DNA of 64,000 nt from positions 2,668,001 through 2,732,000 of the forward strand of contig JAQFVV010012490.1 in the NCBI GenBank assembly GCA_028023455.1, given 5' to 3'. A model generated the notes under the pieces. The model was not told the origin of the DNA and ran no database searches. It saw only the letters and a list, made by a program, of their open reading frames with translations. The stretch comes from Epiperipatus broadwayi. Taxonomy: Eukaryota; Onychophora; Udeonychophora; Euonychophora; Peripatidae. The position numbers were made by a program, and so were the translations under genes. This document shows positions 37,040-48,471 of this stretch, one piece after another; positions within the stretch are counted from its first letter, which is position 1, and every line of letters starts with the position of its first letter.

Positions 37040-38700
37040 TCTAAATATAAGAACTATGTGCAAAATGGAGGATTACACTGCTGACCAAGGAACTGTCAAG
37101 ATTTAAGATGAATATAACTGCTATAGTGAAACTTACCAGAGGAAGAAAGTTTAATAGAACACAAGTTTTTTGAGAATGATTGCAAAGTCTAATTTAATAT
37201 CTTGTATACAATTCTATCAAGAAAAACTTTTATCATTGCACATGCTCCAATCTTAGATTTTGAGAATTCAAAGGAATAAAGAGTTTATTTCTTGTTGTAT
37301 AGCATTATTATTGAAATTGCATTAAAAGATTGATTTTTTTTTCAGAGACTTTATGTTGATACAAAATAGACTTGCCATAAGTGATTAGAAATAATAATGT
37401 TGGTGCTCTAAATACAGATAGGTTTGCTTTATATTGAATTTTGTTCAGGCAGAAAAACTGCTATAAAGGAACATTGATGTATCCATGCTCAAAACAATTG
37501 CATTTAATAGATTACCTTATAGATTAGATTACATTATAGTTAAGAACCAGAATATAAAGAAGTTAATATTGTGCAAACAGAAGTCCAGATTGTTGGATGG
37601 ATCATAAATTAATATGCTGCAAAATTAAAATGATAGATGCATTAAAAAGAGGTCTTATTCCAGTCATATTCACAAGAAAATTGATTTCATTTTTTAGAGA
37701 AGTGTCTATTATTTGCAAAATGTCAACAGCTATTAAATGCTAAAATTTCTAATTTGAATTTTAAGAATTCTCCTACTAGTGGAGCATGAAATTCTTTTAA
37801 AGAGTATGTTACAAATAGAAGTAAATCTATTCTTGGTTTTATTTAAATGAGGAATCATGACTAGTTTTTTGACAAAGATCTTATTATTAATAACTTAATT
37901 AAAAGGAAATATGTGATTTCTGTTTGCCAGAATACTAAAGATGAAGCTTCATTATAAATATAAATATTTGATAACAGAAATTCAATAAGTCACAAGAAAG
38001 CTTAAAAATCATTGGTGAATTAAAACTGCAAAAAACCCAGACATTTATTATGCTTTTAAATCTTTTTTGATGCACTGAAAGCAACATGTAGGCCTGAGGA
38101 ATGATATCACATTCCTATTAAATCCAGAAATAGCTGTCTCTTATATGATAATATTTTAAACATGTGGAAGAAATATTATGATCAACTTTTGAATAATGAT
38201 ACAAAAATTGAGATGATGACTTTTAATGATATATCCATTTTATCTATTTATTTCAATTTGGATAAAGATATATAGTTGAATGAAGTTAAAACATCAATTT
38301 GTAATTGTAAAATTGGAAAGACTGCAGGTTCTGATGAAAAACTAAAAGTTTTAAAATATGGGAATATGATAGCTTCAAAAATATTGGAGGTTTTTAGTAA
38401 CATATAGACTCGTAAAATTATGCAGCATGATTTTAAGGATGCTTCTATTGTTTCAATTTTGAAAAATAAAGAAATAGATAAGATTGCAGTAATTATCATG
38501 AAATATTATCTTTTACAGGAAAAGTACCTTCAAAGATTTTGTTGGACTAGATTGCTTCTCATTACAGATGAATAATTACCAGAGTCAATATGATTTTTAG
38601 AGAATCAAAAAGACTATAGACATGACTTTTGTTGGCAAGAAAATACAAAAAAAGTCATCAGAAACAAAAGTGGTACATATTGTGACATTTAACTTTTATG
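37040..38700 (+). pseudogene. LINE remnant 2 (endonuclease and RT)
   Basis: A decayed non-LTR retrotransposon ORF in order: endonuclease start GLHLLTKELSRFKMNITAIV (frame-corrected reading near 37,070-37,130); GTLMYPCSKQLHLIDYLI near 37,470-37,525, matching the T-W-x-HPRSK-x-WHLIDY block; SPDCWMDHKLICCKIKM near 37,588-37,640, matching the ADCWTDH-R-L-V block; then the RT start EVKTSICNCKIGKTAGSDEK (38,280-38,340), FKDASIVSILKNKEID and, near 38,570-38,600, LPESQYDF, matching LPESQCGFR. It breaks off near 38,740, before the catalytic FADD region. The family resembles the LINE at 50.7 kb. Clade not assigned. Confidence 0.72.
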
Positions 38701-38744
38701 GAAAGTCAAATGGCAGGTCATGTCTTATGCCAAAATGTCTAAAT

Positions 38745-39720
38745 ATATATATATAGTTTAATTTTATAGTAAATACATTTTTCATAGTGCCTTATAATGT
38801 TATGATTCTACACATAAAAAGTTACTATATCAGTATATTTGTAAATTTTATTTCTGTAAAATAATTTTGACAGCTTATAATATTTTAGTCTTAAATAGTG
38901 CTTATTATGTCAAAGTATTTAAATCTTTAATAATTGATAGAATTAAATAATTAGTAATGTATTCAAGTTATTTAAAAATCTAATACTAATTTTGGAATTA
39001 AAAAACAGAGTTTAACCCCTACATTTAGGTTTGCTTATAATTAAATTAGTTTCATAATGTTCTAATTTCATCTTACTTTTAGCATTAAACATTATAATTA
39101 AGTATTTTAAATTTATTCACTTACCAGAAATTGAATAAAGTTAATAATTAAAGATAGGATATAAAATAGTAGATAAATGAATGCTTGAATGAATGGATAA
39201 ATATAATATTTTATTTTAACATTTATCTGTTTTAAAGTATTATTAATGTCTAATTTTAAAAAGACAGTATAAAATTTTAATCTTAGCAACTTTTGTAGGT
39301 TAATTAATGTATTAAATATTATGAGTAATATTTATTCTATTTAAACAATGTAGATTTCATTTATGTAATATTTTCTTTTTTGTTCTAATGTTTAAATTTG
39401 TAAATAATTATAATAAATATTTGTAATTGAATTGACTAGACAAGCAAATTTATTTTAAAAGCTAAATATTAATTTTTTTTAGCACTCTTCTATAGTTTCT
39501 GTAAGATATGGATTTAAACCAATAAAGGGGAGGGTTTATAAATTTGAATGTCAATAATCAGTGTTTTAAAGTAGTTGCCTGACATAAACTATAAACAAGT
39601 GAAATTAACACTTGCACACACACCCTGATAATAATTTCTACCTGTTGCATTTGTGTTTTTAAAGTATAGTTTCTAATTAACAAGTGTAATTTTACTTAAA
39701 TTTTTATTTTATTAGTTTAA
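38745..39720. other. AT-rich non-coding DNA
   Basis: No gene or repeat boundary found. It lies between a LINE remnant and a gypsy-like remnant on the other strand. If the latter had a 3' LTR, it is not recognisable here. Confidence 0.5.
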
Positions 39721-40153
39721 AGTGGGGTGGCCAAACATTGACCAGTCAACCACAGGGTCTCTAGAAGTTGAACATGTAGCTGATGTGAATGGTGATAAAT
39801 TTAGAGCTGATTTGAATATAAAAAGTAAAAATTCAAAATTCTCGTTTAAAAATAATTAAATTTAAAATAACACCTGTTGCTATTGTCAATCTCAAAAATA
39901 AACCCAAGTTGGAAGAAGCTGAAAAGAATTAAATTATTTTTGCACAATGCTAGAGCTAAAATTCTTAGAAATATTTCATTGTCATTTTCCCAAGGATAAA
40001 TGAAAATAAGTTTTCCTGGAGAAACAAGGATTTTAATGAACTGATTTTAAAACAAAGAAGTTGTGAACTTTTTAAAACACTTCATTTAGTTAGCAAATAA
40101 TCCCCAGAAAATCTATTTCAAATTTATTTTAATGTGCTTTTCTTCATACTCTT

Positions 40154-40828
40154 TTAAAAAACATATCTAGATGCATGAAAATGCTCAAAGATGTTTTTTA
40201 AAGAAATTAGAACATTATCTATATATATAATATTTATGCTTTTAACTTCATTAGATAATATATTATTCCAACATCTGAGGAGACCAGGTCCACTGTTTAC
40301 AAATCCAAAAGGCATTATCTCAAAAACATATGAGTAATCTGCATATTTAAATGTAGTATACTTCTGGTTATTGTCATGCAAGTATACTTTTGCCAATAAC
40401 TAGCTATTAAGTCAACAATAGAAAAGTTTTTTTGTCTTTAAATCGAATTAACAAAATTCTTGCACAGTAGGAGGGACATCACATTCTGCAATCATTAACT
40501 GATTCAAGAACTGCACATCTAAGTAAATATGAATGGATCTATCCTTTTTATAGATGAACACTAATGAACTATTATATGCTGAGGGGCACTTCCTAATAAT
40601 CTTCAACTCAATCATTTGGACAACTTGCTTTTGTAGTTCAGACTTGTACTGGTGAGGGATAGGATAACTTTTGAATTGGAATTGACTATAGTCCTTCAAG
40701 CACATCTTATGCACATACCCTTTAATTATGCAAGGTTTTTTAGAGAAAACATTTTTATACATACAGAATAACTGAAAGACATTTTTCTTAAAGTTATTAT
40801 CTAACTCAGTAGATTCACATATTTTCAT
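40154..40828 (-). pseudogene. Gypsy-like reverse transcriptase fragment
   Basis: Copies element RNA into DNA in intact relatives. Two frames remain. The first (40,828-40,448) carries the connection to RT and the N-terminal fingers: YPIPHQYKSELQKQVVQMIE, LKIIRKCPSAYNSSLVFIYK and KKDRSIHIYLDVQFLNQLM (family KKDGS-x-R-x-C-x-DYR-x-LN). The second (40,396-40,154) carries the palm: YVFEIMPFGFVNSGPGLLRC and NIIYIDNVLIS, where the catalytic YIDD reads YIDN. The second Asp change, the stop between frames and the missing C-terminus make it inactive. Confidence 0.82.
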
Positions 40829-41057
40829 CTATAAATCTAACTCTGTAGAATTATCTTGGATGTTTAAGAAATTAAAATTTTAAATGGGTACCTCCTGATT
40901 AAACTTAATCTTTCCCTTTTTAGAATTAATTTTTGACTAACATAATCAATAATTTATCCAAATCAGTTCATGAAGTCTAAACTTATTATAACCTTATGAA
41001 TAAGTCCAGTCATAACCAAGAATATTTGTTCTACATGAACTGTATTTTTCTGAATGT

Positions 41058-41258
41058 TCAACCATATGTATTGGGTTTTGCTTTACAACCATTAGCTATG
41101 GTAACTTGTGTTTGCTTCACAGGAACTTCCAAATCTGACTCATTAATTTTAATATACAAACTTTCTGAAATGATTGAAATTTGGCTTCCTGAATCTAACA
41201 AAGCCTTAACTAATGTTCTTTGGATAATGACATTAATTTGAGGACAATTGTTAATCAT
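41058..41258 (-). pseudogene. Aspartic protease fragment of the gypsy-like element
   Basis: Processes the polyprotein in intact relatives. The translation contains INVIIQRTLVKALLDSGSQI with the catalytic D-S-G triad (residues 22-24 of the frame), then SIISESLYIKI. Upstream gag and downstream RT are in the expected order on the same strand, with breaks between them. Confidence 0.78.
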
Positions 41259-41449
41259 ATTCTATTGCCCTGTCATATACATTATTATCTATTTCAAAGT
41301 TTAATGAAGTCAGATATTTAATAATATTGTTGCTCCCCAAATTTATAATATTATTAGGCCTCCAGCAGCGAGGAACATTCCGATGAGGCACATTTTAATT
41401 TAAAGTACTAGTTTAAGGCTTAGCTTTTAGCATTTTCACAGGAGTATTC

Positions 41450-43280
41450 TGTTATATGCTGGCAGAATAACTTCCTGCTGCACATGTATCCTTTTCTGAT
41501 GTATTAAAACTACTATGGATATCCCTATCATCATGCACATAAGGCAAAACTCTATTACTTTTATAATTTTTATAAGGCCTACACACCCTATTTTTCCCTA
41601 ATCTTATTTTTACTAACTTTATATGGGAAAAATTGCCTTTAATATGTTTATAACTGTTTTTCACAGGTATCTTCACTTGCCTTGAGTGCTCAGTATCTCA
41701 GACATCTCAATAGTATATCTGTTTCGAGCAATTAAATGTCTTGGCAAGTTTCTTCTGACTATCCAGATTATATTTGATTTTCTGACAATGAAAATGCAGT
41801 TAGCATTTTTAATTTAGCTGCCTGCATCTGGAAAAACTGTATATTTGCCTTTATTAGAACTATTTTTGTCCTGGATAATTTAATACTTTATATTGTCCAG
41901 TTTGTCTTTTTCCTAAAAGCTATTTAATGGGATATATTTAAAATCTCCATAAGTTTTTGGCTTATAAAATAATAATTTCCACCAGTATTTAGCAAACTAA
42001 TTTAAGTGATTGCTGACTATGGACAATTTTTCAATTTTGCTTAAGTGACTTAGGGAAAACAAATCATCTGGATCATTTAAGTACTTTATGGGGTTTTCAT
42101 CATACTCCCCCTTAAATAATTTTTAACTGGATAGACCTAGCTTTATTACTGTTCATTCTTTCATCTCTAACTTCCTCTAAGTTCTATGGCTGCCTACCAT
42201 TTTCTTTACCAAACAGTGATAACATATCATTATCAACTTTATTTCAGCACTTATCTTCTGAATATATAGGCTTATATGACCTATCTATATAATGATCAAT
42301 AATTTTAATTGGGGTATTCTTCATCCCTACCACCTTCTAACATCATGGATATTTTATGATCTATATTTTGTTCTTATTCTTTGAAACATTTATGTATCTC
42401 TTGTTCTAGTAATTTTACTATCTTCCAACTTGCTACAGATATCTTCTTGCTTTTTATTACTACTCTTTATTTTTTATAGAGATGATTGATAGCTATCTAA
42501 TCTAGCTCTTATGCCATCCAATTCTTCTGATCTTACTTGCTCAATTCTGTTTACCTCTTCCTGCATACCTTTTAAACTATCATGTGACATTTTACATACT
42601 TTTTGTAATTTCTTATTTCATTTTCAGTCTTATTCTGTTTCTTAGACACTTCTTTATACTCTCATTTTTATATAATTCTGAGTATTTTTTAATTCTATTC
42701 TAACACTGTTTGCCTCTACTTTTGATACTTGCTGATCATCTTTATAAGCTTTTTCCATCTTTATATACTTCTCCTATTCTTTATATTCAATTTTACATGT
42801 CTTAATTTCATTGTTCAAATCTTAAATTTAGCCTCTTAGCTTTTTTGGGATTTATCTAATTTTATCCATTAATTTATTAAATCTGCTATCACATTTATCA
42901 TCTGATTCTTTTAATTTAATATTCAAATTATACTTAAATTTCTTAAATTGGGCATTTGTGGCATTAAATTCGATTTTAAATAGGGCAAGTTTATTGTAAT
43001 TCTTTCATTTCTTTTCTTAATTTTTTATTTTGATTATTTATATTTTCTCTTAATTATTTATATTGATTATCTGACCTACTACTATGAACATTAAACTTCA
43101 TATTTATTTTTTCTCTTAAGTCTCTATTTTGATTATTTAACCTACAACTTTGATTATTAAACTTATTATTTATTCTCGTAATTCTTTATTTTGATTACTT
43201 ATGTGTTTCATCATTTTTCTAAACATTTCTTGAATACTACTTTCAGGTCCTATCAATGTTTTATTATCTTTAACTTCCAT
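41450..43280 (-). pseudogene. Gag pseudogene, coiled-coil rich
   Basis: Start chosen at the ATG at 43,280-43,278 because the first residues (MEVKDNKTLIGPESSIQEMF, followed by RKMMKHISNQNKEL) align with the second copy of this gag at 53,578. The following 1.5 kb, in broken frames, translates to long Glu/Lys/Asn/Gln-rich heptad-like segments (for example KAYKDDQQVSKVEANSVRIE and HDSLKGMQEEVNRIEQV), so much of the protein was coiled coil. Zinc knuckles are not clear; the frame near 41,676-41,452 is basic (KIRLGKNRVCRPYKNY). Confidence 0.62.
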
Positions 43281-43379
43281 AATTGCTTACTTATTATGAA
43301 AAATACTATTACTATCTTTAAGTAAATAAATTATCAAAATATTTTAAATTGTTTTGCTATTTAATAAAAAATTATGGCA

Positions 43380-43790
43380 CTTTGATATTAGACCTGCAAT
43401 GTAGGGGAGATGAGGTCTTTTCACATCTGCAATAAATGTGTAATCTTGTGCTGATGTCAAATTGAAAGGAAATAATCCCTGCAATATTATTCGATCTCGT
43501 GTGAAAACGTTTATCTTTATCAATGGGTTTTTTTTTTGTAATATTTTGACATTTTCAGTTATTGTCCCGATTTCTTTCTGACGTTAGAATAAATATTTAA
43601 TAAAAGTCTTATAATAATTTATATTTCTTTTTGTGTATTTTTTTTTTTGCTTTCTTTCTTTAAAAAAAAAATACATTTATTAGCACTTCTGTGGGGAAAC
43701 CCGGCATACTCTGTGCATTCACATGTCCAATAAAATTCCATTTTCGGGGAAATTTTTCAGTTCAAATCTCCATTTTAAATATGTTAGAAG
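43380..43790. other. CpG-retaining leader of the gypsy-like element
   Basis: Within the element's leader, CpG is locally frequent (for example around 43,490-43,510, 43,569-43,584 and 43,701-43,747). No coding content. A T run precedes 43,640. Confidence 0.35.
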
Positions 43791-44248
43791 TAAATATCAA
43801 ATTTTTGGCTTCAGCATGACAATTCCTGGTACATATTACACTGTAAGTAGCATATGTGTGTATTTTATGTGTTTTTGTAAATAATATTTAAAAAGATTAT
43901 AATTTAGTGATTGTTTTGTGCGTATTTAAAGTAATATTTTTGTGTGTAATGGCATCATTTATTTAAGATTGCAAATCTTTTTTTTTTTGGTTTAAAATGT
44001 TTTTAATATGGATTTATATATCATTATACATTTTAAAGTTGTTAGTGCAAAAGTCATATAAATTTGTTTTAAAATTTTTTATACTTTAAAAATGGTAAAT
44101 TTTAATGTCCATTTGTTCCTTAAAAATTGTTTTTAAAGTCATCTTTTTAATATCCATTTGCTTCTCAAAATTTGTTTTAAAATGCTGTTTTTAATATTAT
44201 TTTTTATACTTTAGTTATTTTTATTAGTCCTGCAACACAGAGCATGGA

Positions 44249-44489
44249 GCATGTATTAGACTTGCTGTGCCTTTTCACATTTCTATCAACCTGATGATAA
44301 CTTTGTGAATCTTGTGAAAACATCATGTACAAGATTCATGTACACGTTACTTTTTTTTTGCAAATTTTGCAAAAAAGATTGTGTACAAGATCCATGCACA
44401 TATTATTTTGGTCAGCTCACAAGATTACAAAGTTATCAGTGGATTGATATGAATGTGAAAAAGTGCAGCAAGTTTAATACATGCATATT
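44249..44489. repeat. Foldback in the leader of the gypsy-like element
   Basis: Left arm CATGTATTAGACTTGCTG, TTTTCACATT, TATCAA, GATAACTTTGT, AATCTTGTGA is mirrored by the right arm CACAAGATT, ACAAAGTTATC, TTGATA, AATGTGAAAAA, CAGCAAGTTTAATACATG. Arms of about 75 bases with an inner pair around GTGTACAAGAT. It resembles a hammerhead at CCTGATGATAAC but lacks a matching stem II and GAAA, so it is not called as one. Confidence 0.65.
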
Positions 44490-44734
44490 TGTCCATTCAA
44501 TCTTTCCAGTTACCAAAAACTTGCAAAAGAACCACCACAACAACAAAATTTATTTCAAAATATTTTCTCTAACTATTATTTGAATAAATTCTTTAAAGTT
44601 TTAAATGAATTTCACTTATCTATAAAAAATATTACTGCTATATATAAAAAAATATCGCCTTGTATTCCCCTGCGTGAGATGCTAACCTCTATTTTTTTAT
44701 TATTGGTCTTTAATTGAGTCTGTAGTTGGTTGCA

Positions 44735-45600
44735 CATATGTTATAGACTAAAAATGATCAATAAGAAATGGGTCCTAGTCTAATAAAGTACTATGAATTG
44801 GAATGCTAATTGTAATGAAATAAAATGGTAATGATGACAGTTTGTGCAAGATTTGCTGACTAACTCACATTCAAGCCCTCAAAATGACACTAGAATACAT
44901 AAGGTATTGATGATAAAAGCTTCATTATGATGTACAAACTTGTGACCATTAGCTTATAATTTCACAGCACATATTATTCTCTCTAAATACCTTATAAATT
45001 TACAGCATCAATAAAATAGTAATACAAATGAGAAAGATGATAAGAGATTTTGTTATCCTATAAATTTATGCACATTACTTATAATTAATAAAACATATAA
45101 AATTTTCTTTTTAAATGCCTTATAGATTTAGAAGCCAAATTGTAATAATCTAAACATTGATCACCAAATTGTAATAGACTAAAAATGTGAGAAGTCAATA
45201 TTTCAGATAACCCCATGATTTGAAATACCAAATTATAATGGGGTAAAATGTTTACAATGCTAAAACTAGAACAAAAACAAAATATAAAAGATCAACTTAT
45301 TTAATATACGTCATAACTTACACCAACTTATAATGATATAAAATGAAAATCAATACTTCAAATAATCCTACAAATTACAGTACTCAAATCCTAATAATAC
45401 AAAATAAAATTACTGTTTAATACTTGTACAGATATGATTAGCAATTCACAGCAAGTTTCTTTCAAATCAATAAAATCTAGATATTAAATTATAAATTATA
45501 ACTATTCTATATGCCTAGAATTATTAGTAATCTAACTTGTTCTAATAATATATATTGTAAAGCTTGCAACATATATGTTGTAAAATCACACATATGTATC
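44735..45600 (-). repeat. LTR-like region built of diverged monomers
   Basis: Repeated short motif of the type CCAAATTGTAATAGACTAAAAATG near 44,713, 44,799, 45,137, 45,167, 45,230 and 45,320, separated by unrelated AT-rich spacers. The same organisation makes up the LTRs at 52.2-53.5 and 55.1-56.4 kb. The region directly follows TTGGTCTTTAATTGA, shared with 55,067-55,081, which places it as the 5' LTR. The other LTR is missing, so the boundary at 45,600 is approximate. Confidence 0.5.
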
Positions 45601-45609
45601 TGTGTTACA

Positions 45610-47419
45610 TATGATAATAATTTTTAAAAAAAATTATTAAGAAAAAAGGAAAAAAATAGTTTTAAAGCAGATTTTTTAAAATGAAATTAACAAAAAGGAA
45701 AAATTGCACCATTTTTTAAACAAATAAATTGTTTTTATTAATAATAAGGGTGGGCAAAGAGAATCAGATGAGATAAAGATTTAAAACATCTCTTCTTTTT
45801 ATATTATTTTAAAAAAGGTAAATGTTAAAAAAATAAAATGAATGTAAAACATTTTAAAATAAAATTGTCAGTAAAATTAATTAGTAAAAGAAAATCTTGT
45901 AAAGTATCCCATAGGCAGGAATGCACTTAAATTTTGAAAGATTCTGGTTAATACCAGTTAAATATAAAAAGGTTAAATAAATAAAATGTAAAATATAATT
46001 AAAAACCAAATTAAATTTATGATAAAAATTAGACAATGGGAGAGCTTAAGTATAAAAGTAGCAGCTTGTTCATTGTTATCCAGTTTCCAGATTGTTTTAT
46101 GGAAATTTTCTCAGAGTCAGTTCAGTTTGTCAGTTCATCAATTCATTCATCATTAAGAACATAGTTACCAAGATCTGCAGAGACTCAGTTATTACTTGCT
46201 GTGGAAAATATAAATGTGGAACCCATGAAGTCTGAACATGCATTGCTAAAAAGCATTAGGAGTGTTTGTCTAAGTTTCATGACCCAGGTCTTTAGCTCTA
46301 CCAACTTCTCTCACCTGGGATAAATGCTTCAACCATAGTATTTGAAGCTGCTTCATACTCTCTCTCCCATTGTCCATCAGAAGAATGTAAGGAAACCAAT
46401 TAAACCATCACTGGAAACTGAAAGATCAGCCTCTAGAAAGTCAAAACCAAATGAAATGAGTCATGCAGAAAGATGATGTCATCTTGCCATAATGAAAAAC
46501 TTAGGTAAATATAACTTTTCAATCATGAATAAATATCTAGACATTCTTAAAAGAAATGAACTATAATAGAATCAATGATATTGAATTACTAATAATTACT
46601 ATATACTTATTTCATTTCTGTGTTTAATAGTATTATATTTATTGAATATGTGTGTATGAATGAAAAGTGTTTATTTAAATGTTACTTGGTCTATACTCTC
46701 TCTTTTAACTGCATGACCAGGTGTTTAAGACTAGAAATATTTCCATGTATTAGTAAATATTGTGCTGGGTCTCCTGATAAAGATGTCTGAGTTAGCTTGG
46801 ATGTATTTCAAGGCTGGGTCTGTGTGTCTGTTGTCTGGGCATTCCGGATATATATAACCTATATTGTCAAATATCACCTGAGACTTGATATCAAAACAAA
46901 TAAAGTGCCTTGTCTGATTGGTATTGTCCTAGCAGTATGGAGGGGTGCTATGTCAGGAATATTGTCAGGGTTGTGTGTTTATGTAACCTCGATCTGGCCA
47001 TAGATATCATTGATGGTTAATCTATCAATGATATTCTACACCTCTGCTTGGATGTATGATCTGTTGCCAGAGGCATTAAATAGGTATAAAAAGAAATAAT
47101 AATAAAGCCAGTCATATAAGTAAATAATAAAATGTTAATAAATAATAATGAATAACAAATAGTAAATATAAAAATATTTTTAGATCATGGATGGTTACAA
47201 ATGACCAAAAATGTTCGTGTTGATTACCAGATCATTACAGTATACATATTATTAAAATACCAATTTCAATGCATACAATTACTAATTTTATAACTATAAA
47301 ATCATCATCTTTCTAACTAAATAATGAGTTATTGTAACACACATCCAATAAATAATAGTTTAAAGTAATACAATAACATCCAATTATAATCACCTATATC
47401 TTGAATACTTAAAATATTT
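45610..47419. other. AT-rich DNA; possible promoter or solo-LTR stretch
   Basis: AT-rich up to about 46,020. Then 46,030-47,040 is less AT-rich. It starts with a TATA-like AGTATAAAAGTAGC (46,049-46,062) followed within about 60-120 bases by repeated CAGTTCAG/TCAGTTCATC words, and has an AATAAA at 46,900. This could be a solo LTR of a further element, but I found no second copy or target duplication, so the call is tentative. 47,004-47,034 is a small perfect hairpin (ATATCATTGAT arms, 9-base loop). Confidence 0.3.
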
Positions 47420-47572
47420 ATACTTTATATGATCACCATTTCATATGCTTACACATGCTATTAGTAAGAGTATCAAACTTTCCATACAGTAGTGCCACCA
47501 AGTGCTAGCCTTCATAATCAATGGATTCAAAAGGGTTTGTGCAAAAAATCACTATTCTAGTACATACTTGTC

Positions 47573-47632
47573 CTACATTTTCCAAAGTGGTTTCTAACTT
47601 GTGACTTTCATCAGTGAGGAACTTTGTATTTA
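47573..47632 (-). ncRNA. Hammerhead ribozyme motif, family 1, locus B minus unit
   Basis: Minus strand: TTCCTCA followed by CTGATGA (plus 47,608-47,614), AAGTCACAAGTTA in the stem II position, box 2 GAAAC, then CACTTTGG where TAGTCTGG is the family norm. Box 1 and box 2 are intact, but the cleavage site GTC has changed to CTT and the 3' strand of stem I is damaged. Confidence 0.55.
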
Positions 47633-48301
47633 AGAGCACTGCACTTAGATCTTAGGATCTAATGCAACTCTCCAGCAGCTACCTTTTACCTATTTGATTA
47701 ACTATAAAGTCAGGAGCCCAGGATGAAACCACTATAAAGTTTCTGACCCAAATTTATTCACTTGTATGGCCATATAGATCTGAACTCAGTTCAGCATCTA
47801 TACATTTTGGTATCTTTGGTTGATCAAAAACCACAGTCACCATTATCTTATGGGCAGGGTAAAATATAAAATTGTCAAAACATCACATGATCATTTCATA
47901 TGCTTATCCATGATGTTAATAAAAGTACCAAACTCTCCATACAGTAGTGCCACCAAGTGCAAGCCTTTATAATCAGTGGATGCACTACTAAATGGAGAGT
48001 TTGGTACTATTATTAATAGTATGTGTGAGCATATGAAATGGTGATCATTGAATGTTTTGATGGTTTCATAACTATTTTGCCAATAGGATAATGGTGACTG
48101 TGATTTTGAAAAACCAGACATCAAAATGTGTAGATGCTGAATTGAGTTCAGGTCTATATGATTATACAAGTGAATGAGCTTGGGCTGGAAACATTATGGT
48201 GTTTTTATTCTAGACTCCTAGCTTTATAGTTAAACAGGTAGGTAAAAGATGACTGCTGGAAGATTGCATTAGATCCTAAGATCTAGGTGCAATGTTCTCA
48301 A

Positions 48302-48360
48302 ATCCAATGCTTCTCACTGATCAAAGTCACAAACTAGAAACTAGTCGGGGGATGTTGGAT
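48302..48360 (+). ncRNA. Hammerhead ribozyme motif, family 1, locus B plus unit
   Basis: Plus strand: distal stem I ATCCAA (48,302-48,307) pairs with TTGGAT (48,355-48,360), a perfect 6-bp match. Box 1 reads CTGATCA (one change from CTGATGA, at an invariant G). GAAACTAGTC follows at 48,337-48,346 with the self-complementary ACTAGT stem III. The altered box 1 probably inactivates it. Confidence 0.6.
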
Positions 48361-48471
48361 GAGTATGTACTGGATAGGAATTTTATGCACAAATCTTCCT
48401 GCATTTATTGATTATAAAGGCTTGCACTTGGTGGCACTACTGTATGAAGAGTTTAGTACTCATACTTTATA

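Larger units (their letters stand above)
40150..45600 (-). mobile_element. Ty3/gypsy-like LTR element remnant (minus strand)
   Basis: Read from right to left: LTR-like sequence (about 45,600-44,735); a primer-site region; a long 5' leader; gag (43,280-about 41,450); protease (41,258-41,058); and RT (40,828-40,154). RNase H, integrase and the 3' LTR are missing or unrecognisable, so the element is 3'-truncated. The gag start matches that of the element at 52.2-56.4 kb (MEV-x-x-N-x-x-x-I-x-x-PE-x-x-IQ-x-MF-x-KMM compared), so the two belong to one family. Confidence 0.72.
47430..48461. mobile_element. Hammerhead family 1, locus B (palindromic insertion)
   Basis: A 1,032-bp block flanked by ATACTTTATA (47,420-47,429 and 48,462-48,471), a 10-bp target-site duplication. 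It is a large head-to-head structure: the minus-orientation unit runs 47,430 to about 47,985, and the plus-orientation unit from about 47,990 to 48,461, with a further partial copy near the centre (CATACAGTAGTGCCACCAAG at 47,939 and again inverted). Each unit holds, in order, an end region, the hammerhead module, a GCATTAGATCCTAAGATCTA block, a CTGAACT-x-AGTTCAG palindrome and an AAAACCA block. The frame at 47,891-48,169 is a by-product of the palindrome. No coding content. Confidence 0.75.

Noticed and set aside
38330-38350. CTGATGA followed by AAAC within LINE remnant 2
   Set aside because: It is coding sequence (AGSDEK of the RT) with no room for stem II and no pairing. Similar chance CTGATGA words at about 4,925 and 6,470 were rejected for the same reason.
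44295-44340. CCTGATGATAAC followed by GTGAAAAC as a further hammerhead
   Set aside because: No stem II can be formed between the boxes, no stem I pairing, and the mirror arm has CTGATAA instead. It is part of an ordinary foldback.
46797-47003. 68-codon plus-strand open frame with Trp/Val-rich sequence as a membrane protein gene
   Set aside because: No start context, no homologous motif, and it lies in a possible solo-LTR stretch.
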